Shown here: piece by piece, positions 61,701-64,000 of the stretch
How positions within the stretch are numbered: position 1 is the stretch's first letter
Layout: each line of letters starts with the position of its first letter
Source of the DNA: Holothuria scabra
Lineage: Eukaryota > Echinodermata > Holothuroidea > Aspidochirotida > Holothuriidae
Length of the DNA: 64,000 nt
Direction of reading: 5' to 3'
Assembly: GCA_037179385.1 (NCBI GenBank)
Contig: CM074179.1
Coordinates: 30,386,046-30,450,045 of the forward strand
The notes under the pieces: model-generated
What the model saw: the letters and a program-made list of their open reading frames with translations, nothing else
Told to the model about the DNA's origin: nothing
The model's database searches: none
Made by a program: the position numbers and the translations under genes

Positions 61701-62121
61701 ACATGATTTTGAATCTGATTTAATTTTCTCTGAAAAATGGATTTTCTCTTAACTGACTTGCAAAAGAGAAGTGTGCTGTCTGCCCAGACATACAGTTGAG
61801 TTCTTTGATCAAATATTTGCTGTTAAGACATTGTAATCCTGGAATCCCAGTGCGTAAGTGGGGTGGTAGTAAATTCAAAAACCATTGTTATTTAAAATTT
61901 AAAACGAAGATTGTTTTCTTGATTTTATTTTTTGTCTTCTTCATATTTCAGTTGGTCAAGTCCTTGCTGGATTCCCTCTCAGCTATGTATCATCTTACTA
62001 CGACTGGTCTGTTAGCTTCTCTTTAGTTCTTGCTGCCAATGTTCTCCATGTTCTGCTACTGTTGATATCTACAAGAATCAGTTTAGTTATTGGTATTCGA
62101 CCATCTAAGAAAACAGACTGA
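43613..62121 (+). CDS. SLC37A4: Glucose-6-phosphate/phosphate exchanger, 9 coding exons, complete
   Basis: This is a member of the organophosphate:phosphate antiporter branch of the major facilitator superfamily. SLC37A4 (G6PT) carries glucose-6-phosphate into the ER lumen in exchange for phosphate, where glucose-6-phosphatase acts on it. Nine exons join in frame to exactly 429 residues, the length of human SLC37A4. Recognisable blocks: LCRKSFSYLIPAIIAEE, where Arg26-Lys27 match the substrate-binding Arg28-Lys29 of the human protein; SKFSCGILSDR; IWFLNGLAQGCGWPPC; LGTWWTILSSSSNLAG; and GTSHAIGALAGNVGQVLAG. The protein ends KKTD, a KKXX ER-retrieval signal. SLC37A1 to A3 are longer and have different motifs. 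A polyadenylation signal follows at 62692-62701. Confidence 0.94.
43755..44393 (+). mobile_element. SLC37A4 intron 1 with a degenerate SINE
   Basis: At about 44040-44215, CCCAGATCAAGTCATGCAAA and AAGACTTCAAAATGGCA align with the core of the SINE at 42659-42900. The flanks have no clear target duplication. Confidence 0.6.
44394..44626 (+). CDS. SLC37A4: SLC37A4 coding exon 2 (residues 49-125)
   Basis: Encodes membrane segments 2-4 with the MFS loop SCGILSDRVQPR and the strongly conserved WFLNGLAQGCGWPPCTK. Acceptor TTTCTTACAG, donor GTACAG. Confidence 0.94.
44627..46194. other. SLC37A4 intron 2, nothing recognised
   Basis: AT-rich. A G-rich simple tract lies near 45162-45178. Confidence 0.45.
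46195..46330 (+). CDS. SLC37A4: SLC37A4 coding exon 3 (residues 126-170)
   Basis: Encodes WYHPTQLGTWWTILSSSSNL and AGVIGPLLLSGLAHQYGWRP, matching the family KWFEPSQFGTWW region. Acceptor TTACTAG, donor GTAACA. Confidence 0.93.
46331..48135. other. SLC37A4 intron 3
   Basis: Short GT/GGTGG-rich direct repeats lie near 46400-46530 (GGGTGGTCCAGTGCCA and GGGTGGTCCAAATGCCA). No gene or clear element otherwise. Confidence 0.4.
48136..48246 (+). CDS. SLC37A4: SLC37A4 coding exon 4 (residues 172-207)
   Basis: Encodes the rest of segment 6 and the central hydrophilic loop (NSPQEIGEEPL...TTKS). The loop is poorly conserved in the family. The call rests on the TTTTAG acceptor, the GTAAGC donor and exact phase. 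Confidence 0.85.
48247..49978. other. SLC37A4 intron 4
   Basis: Holds a SINE 3'-end fragment at about 48354-48385 (ATGGAGTTTTTGGCCCAATT compared with ATGGAGTTTTACGACCCAGT at 23737), a run of about 18 G at 49085-49103, the hAT-like MITE at 49526-49713, and ACCATGTACC-type short repeats at 49750-49910. Confidence 0.5.
49526..49713. mobile_element. hAT-like MITE, GTGACTCGAGTCAC family, copy 2
   Basis: 188 bp from CAGTGTTGTAATTGAGTCAC to TTACAACACTG. Flanks TTAGTCAC (49518-49525) and TTAATCAC (49714-49721) match at 7 of 8 bases. Confidence 0.88.
49979..50137 (+). CDS. SLC37A4: SLC37A4 coding exon 5 (residues 209-260)
   Basis: Encodes MKDVLKSPFLYIISIIF and GGYHDWAQLYLIQDKGFS, matching the family segment LLSPYLW...TDWGQFFLIQEKG. 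Acceptor GTTTTTCAG, donor GTATGT. Confidence 0.93.
52279..52464. mobile_element. hAT-like MITE, GTGACTCGAGTCAC family, copy 3, exact 8-bp TSD
   Basis: 186 bp from CAGTGCTGTAATCGAGTCAC to TTACAACACTG. Flanked by the exact duplication GCAGAAAC (52271-52278, 52465-52472). Confidence 0.9.
52889..53179 (+). mobile_element. MITE, TTAAAGGG family, most diverged copy
   Basis: Runs from TTAAAAGATGACACCCAAGC to TTGGGGTGAGAGAATCAAGC and TTTAA. Interior blocks are conserved (CAATTCTCTTAACCTTCTTC, CAATCTCAGTCTGTTACTTC). The changed ends suggest an old insertion. Confidence 0.75.
53980..55160. repeat. TAGGCCTA / TAACGTTA-rich block inside SLC37A4 intron 5
   Basis: Resembles the blocks at 19830-20400 and 40209-40746, with GTAACGTTAGGC, TATAGGCCTATTGC and GGCTAGGCCTA. 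It includes a TGTGTGTACGTACG stretch. It may be an alternative promoter or simply repeat sequence inside the 4.9-kb element. Confidence 0.4.
55870..55955 (+). CDS. SLC37A4: SLC37A4 coding exon 6 (residues 262-289)
   Basis: Encodes SGFTSAFNIGGTIGCIASGY and ITDKLVAM, equivalent to the SALEVGGLVGSIAAGYLSD segment. Acceptor ACATTTACAG, donor GTGAGA. It is separated from exon 5 by the longest intron of the gene (5.7 kb). Confidence 0.92.
56275..57355 (+). repeat. Long interspersed repeat with DR1 (AGGTCAAAGGTCA) array, copy 1
   Basis: An entry segment (GCAATGAGCTCTGTCACGTG, GGGGAATTCCGACC, a CCCTGTGTGTGTG microsatellite at 56478-56506) leads into about five units of 120-145 bp. Each unit has GATATCTC(A/G)AGGTAGGAA, CTTGGATAG and AGGTCAAAGGTCA. 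The DR1 copies are at 56639-56651, 56784-56796, 57054-57066 and 57191-57203, with a variant at 56909-56921. Confidence 0.8.
57669..57782 (+). CDS. SLC37A4: SLC37A4 coding exon 7 (residues 290-327)
   Basis: Encodes SPQRRLGSPRFSYLVLTTLC and the following membrane segment. Acceptor TACTACCAG, donor GTAAGA. Another frame is open across this region, but only this frame keeps phase and family position. Confidence 0.85.
57783..58850. other. SLC37A4 intron 7, left part
   Basis: AT-rich with no certain element. A stretch with repeated AATCATGGAAA motifs (58330-58580) may be a decayed repeat. Confidence 0.35.
58880..59335 (+). pseudogene. Non-LTR retrotransposon 3' end remnant
   Basis: Plus-strand frames show APCIWNHLQSQMRDSESLHT, then FKKKFKTSLYS. 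This is the usual C-terminal signature of CR1/L2-like reverse-transcriptase ORFs (WNxLPxxLRxxxSLxxFKxxLKTxL). It is followed by a T-rich stretch and an A-run at 59328-59338 that could be the 3' tail. The ORF after LYS is low complexity. Confidence 0.6.
59763..59901 (+). CDS. SLC37A4: SLC37A4 coding exon 8 (residues 328-373)
   Basis: Encodes FIIGYCSYGAISLNGVLVVE and HLSGTSHAIGALAGN, matching the family FGFSSYGPIALFGVIANE...CGTSHAIVALMAN. Acceptor TTTACAG, donor GTAGGT. Confidence 0.94.
59902..61951 (+). repeat. SLC37A4 intron 8 with copy 2 of the DR1 repeat
   Basis: From about 60275 to 60925 the same repeat as 56275-57355 recurs: GCAATGAGCTCTGTCTCGTG, AAATGGGAATTCCAATT, then degenerate units with AGGTTAAAGGTCA (60569-60581) and AGGTCAAAGGTCA (60713-60725). 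At 61360-61545, about eight GACCCAGAAAG / TATTCAATCTAG units of about 30 bp form a minisatellite, which explains the ORFs there. Confidence 0.72.
61952..62121 (+). CDS. SLC37A4: SLC37A4 coding exon 9 (residues 374-429) and stop
   Basis: Encodes GQVLAGFPLSYVSSYYDWSV, the last membrane segment, and the basic C-terminus PSKKTD followed by TGA. KKTD fits the dilysine ER-retrieval pattern (human ends KKAE). Acceptor ATATTTCAG. Confidence 0.93.
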
Positions 62122-62720
62122 GGAGGCCATCATTGGCACAAATTCCGCAGCAATAGTATACATGGTTAATGAACCGTTACTGCAGGTAAAACATCATGGA
62201 GCACAAACAGTGACAAAGATTGTTGTACAACTGCTATATAATTGCAATTGTTGTATCAATTATAAAAGTGAAATTGTATGCATGCAGTCTTGGTTTGTGT
62301 GGCTCCTCAGAAAATGTCTATCTTTTTTAAACTAAGGTAGGAATACTGCAGGAGCTATTTCTTGAGGGGGAGGGGACTCTACTAAATAAGCCCCACTACC
62401 TGGGTTTCTTGGAGAAGTTCCCCTCACAATCTCTTGATATTTATTCTTGCATTAATACATTGTTATTATTTTCAAGGGACAAAATAATGTTAGTAAATTG
62501 CTAAGCAAAAAGTCACTTAACAATTTTTTAATAAGCTAATTAATTAGTATTAGCAAGTACTGCAACTTTTGCTAATCAAAATTGAAATTGATTAGCAACT
62601 AGGAACTCTTGGGTAGCAAATAGCTATGCGAACCCAGCTATCTTGTCCCTTGATTTCATCTTGCTACAGATCTTGATGTTGTGATTGTACAAATAAATAA
62701 AATGAACATGGATATCTGAG
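62122..62720 (+). other. SLC37A4 3' UTR
   Basis: Untranslated sequence after the TGA. Tandem AATAAA signals lie at 62692-62697 and 62696-62701, so cleavage is expected near 62715-62725. It contains a TTAATTAGTATTAGCAA-type A/T-rich stretch at 62525-62600. Confidence 0.6.
62692..62701 (+). terminator. Polyadenylation signals AATAAATAAA
   Basis: Two overlapping AATAAA hexamers about 570 bp after the SLC37A4 stop codon. No stronger signal lies between. Confidence 0.6.
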
Positions 62721-63112
62721 GAAATAGACCTGTCACATAATGAGGTCACTGCCAAATTATTCATTTAAGGAAGCAAACAATCTACCCAGTTAACACTGTG
62801 GTGCGTGAGGCACATTGTAGACTTCACTCACACAGTTAGAGCTATGCATATATCTGTTATGAAAATTAGCAGTGTGGCTTATTTGTGTTGGTGTATTCTG
62901 TAATACTACATGTGTAATTCACTGTAGGACTGGCCCTTTAGGGTTTTGATTTCTTGTTTAATATTTAGTGACAAATGCATACATACAATCTAAATCATCT
63001 ACATCAATGACCTGGCAAGCATCAATGAAGTGGACAGTAAGTTTGCCTGCATGCAATCATTAACCATTTACCGTTTTTCTGCTCAGTCGCATTTCTAGTT
63101 CCTGTTTCTGAA
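62721..63112. other. Intergenic, nothing recognised
   Basis: No repeat or ORF of note. Confidence 0.4.
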
Positions 63113-63113
63113 C

Positions 63114-63477
63114 TAGGGCTGTGAACGTTTAGCAAAATAACTAAACGTTTAACCTAAAAAAATTTGCTATCGTTGAGCGAATAATCACAAAAGAAAAAAT
63201 ATTTTCAGTGTGTAGTGATTGATACTGAATGTAACACAGAAACAGTAATAGTTGTTATTTTGCATGGTAAAATCAAATTATTCTGAAACTTTGAAGCCTA
63301 CAAGGTTCAAATATGCCCAGAATGTTCCATTTGACAAATACTAGGGATCCTCAGAGTATACAAATGGATAAAAATTGTCAATAACAGGTTTTGAGATTAA
63401 TTGCTTGTAGCTTTGTTACAAACGTTTATTCCATAAGCAATCATTGAGCGATTGATCGCTACCCGTTCACAGCCCTA
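63114..63477. mobile_element. Candidate TIR element with TAGGGCTGTGAACG ends
   Basis: TAGGGCTGTGAACG at the left pairs with CGTTCACAGCCCTA at the right. Repeated AACGTTTA motifs lie near both ends. The flanks TTCTGAAC and TTTGAACC resemble each other but are not exact. It looks like a 364-bp hAT-type MITE. Confidence 0.68.
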
Positions 63478-64000
63478 TTTGAACCCCTCCTCTTTAGCAG
63501 TTTTGTTGATCTACATCATGTTTGGCAGTTTGAATGATGGTGAGAGGAAAAGCAGGCGAAAAGCCTACTGAGGGCTCTCTTTACATTCTGTGACATTAAG
63601 AGATTTACTTAGTTTGAGTAAATGTCTAATTAAAAGGCTAGTGTAGTGTGCGTGTGACACAAGAGGCTGGATGGAAAGATGCTAGAGATTGCAAGACTGT
63701 GAGATATTGATGACTAAGACAAGTATGTATCAGGAAACAGGGTATGAGTACTGAATACTTTATGAAAAGTTATGGTTGACTTTTTAAGATTGTTTAGTCA
63801 GCATTAAAATTCAGGAAATTATTAGTGTTCAAAATTTGCATAGCAACTTTGAGGTTTCTGGAATTTTCTCTTCTGCAAAATTATTGAAAACCATAATGTG
63901 TGCAAAATCTGCTACACAAGTTTGTATTTGTGTAGCAATTTGTCCACATTGTGTCACAAATTGTGATGCCATTCCAGATAAATTATTCCCTGTATTTGTA
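63478..64000. other. Intergenic to the right edge, nothing recognised
   Basis: AT-rich without supported features. Confidence 0.4.

Noticed and set aside
43613..62121. SLC37A1, A2 or A3 as identity
   Set aside because: Those are about 500 residues with different signature regions. The 429-residue length, the FLNGLAQG and GTSHAIGAL blocks and the KKXX tail fit A4.

Overview
This window is animal nuclear DNA with two multi-exon genes and a dense load of mobile elements. The repeat types suggest a marine invertebrate deuterostome, probably an echinoderm or a close relative: many TAGGCCTA-type motifs, tRNA-derived SINEs, small hAT-like and other TIR elements, and decayed non-LTR retrotransposons. 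That placement is inference. The coding assignments rest on protein similarity that I recognise, on splice signals, and on reading phase that stays consistent through every junction.

Left part (about 1-15.7 kb, minus strand): most of a KIF17-type kinesin gene. Twelve coding exons give 681 residues in frame: a complete motor domain, coiled coils, and the KIF17-specific C-terminal block. The last exon or exons lie beyond the left edge. A splice acceptor one base before the ATG implies at least one 5' non-coding exon further right. Three exons (6, 8 and 11) have their 3' ends and splice donors partly duplicated in the following intron, next to minisatellites.

Middle (about 15.7-43.6 kb): no convincing host protein gene. 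It holds hAT-like elements with exact or near-exact 8-bp target duplications, hairpin MITEs, a foldback element with 0.6-kb arms, a 305-bp CAGCTG-rich palindrome, several dead reverse-transcriptase fragments (two broken by later insertions), and tandem arrays with 175-215 bp periods. Two stretches (about 20.4 kb and 39.6 kb) could be promoter regions for the two divergent genes.

Right part (43.6-62.7 kb, plus strand): a complete SLC37A4-type glucose-6-phosphate/phosphate exchanger of the ER membrane. Nine coding exons give exactly 429 residues, ending in a dilysine KKTD tail. Its introns carry two copies of a long repeat with arrays of AGGTCA direct repeats (DR1, nuclear-receptor-like), and intron 5 is almost filled by a putative 4.9-kb element. 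From 62.7 to 64 kb there is only one candidate TIR element.

The two genes have unrelated roles: KIF17 is a microtubule motor for cilia and neuronal cargo, and SLC37A4 is a metabolite transporter. No operon-like logic is expected. I found no clear new multi-gene system. The most unusual signals are the repeated exon-end/donor duplications in KIF17 and the nested, precisely datable transposon insertions.
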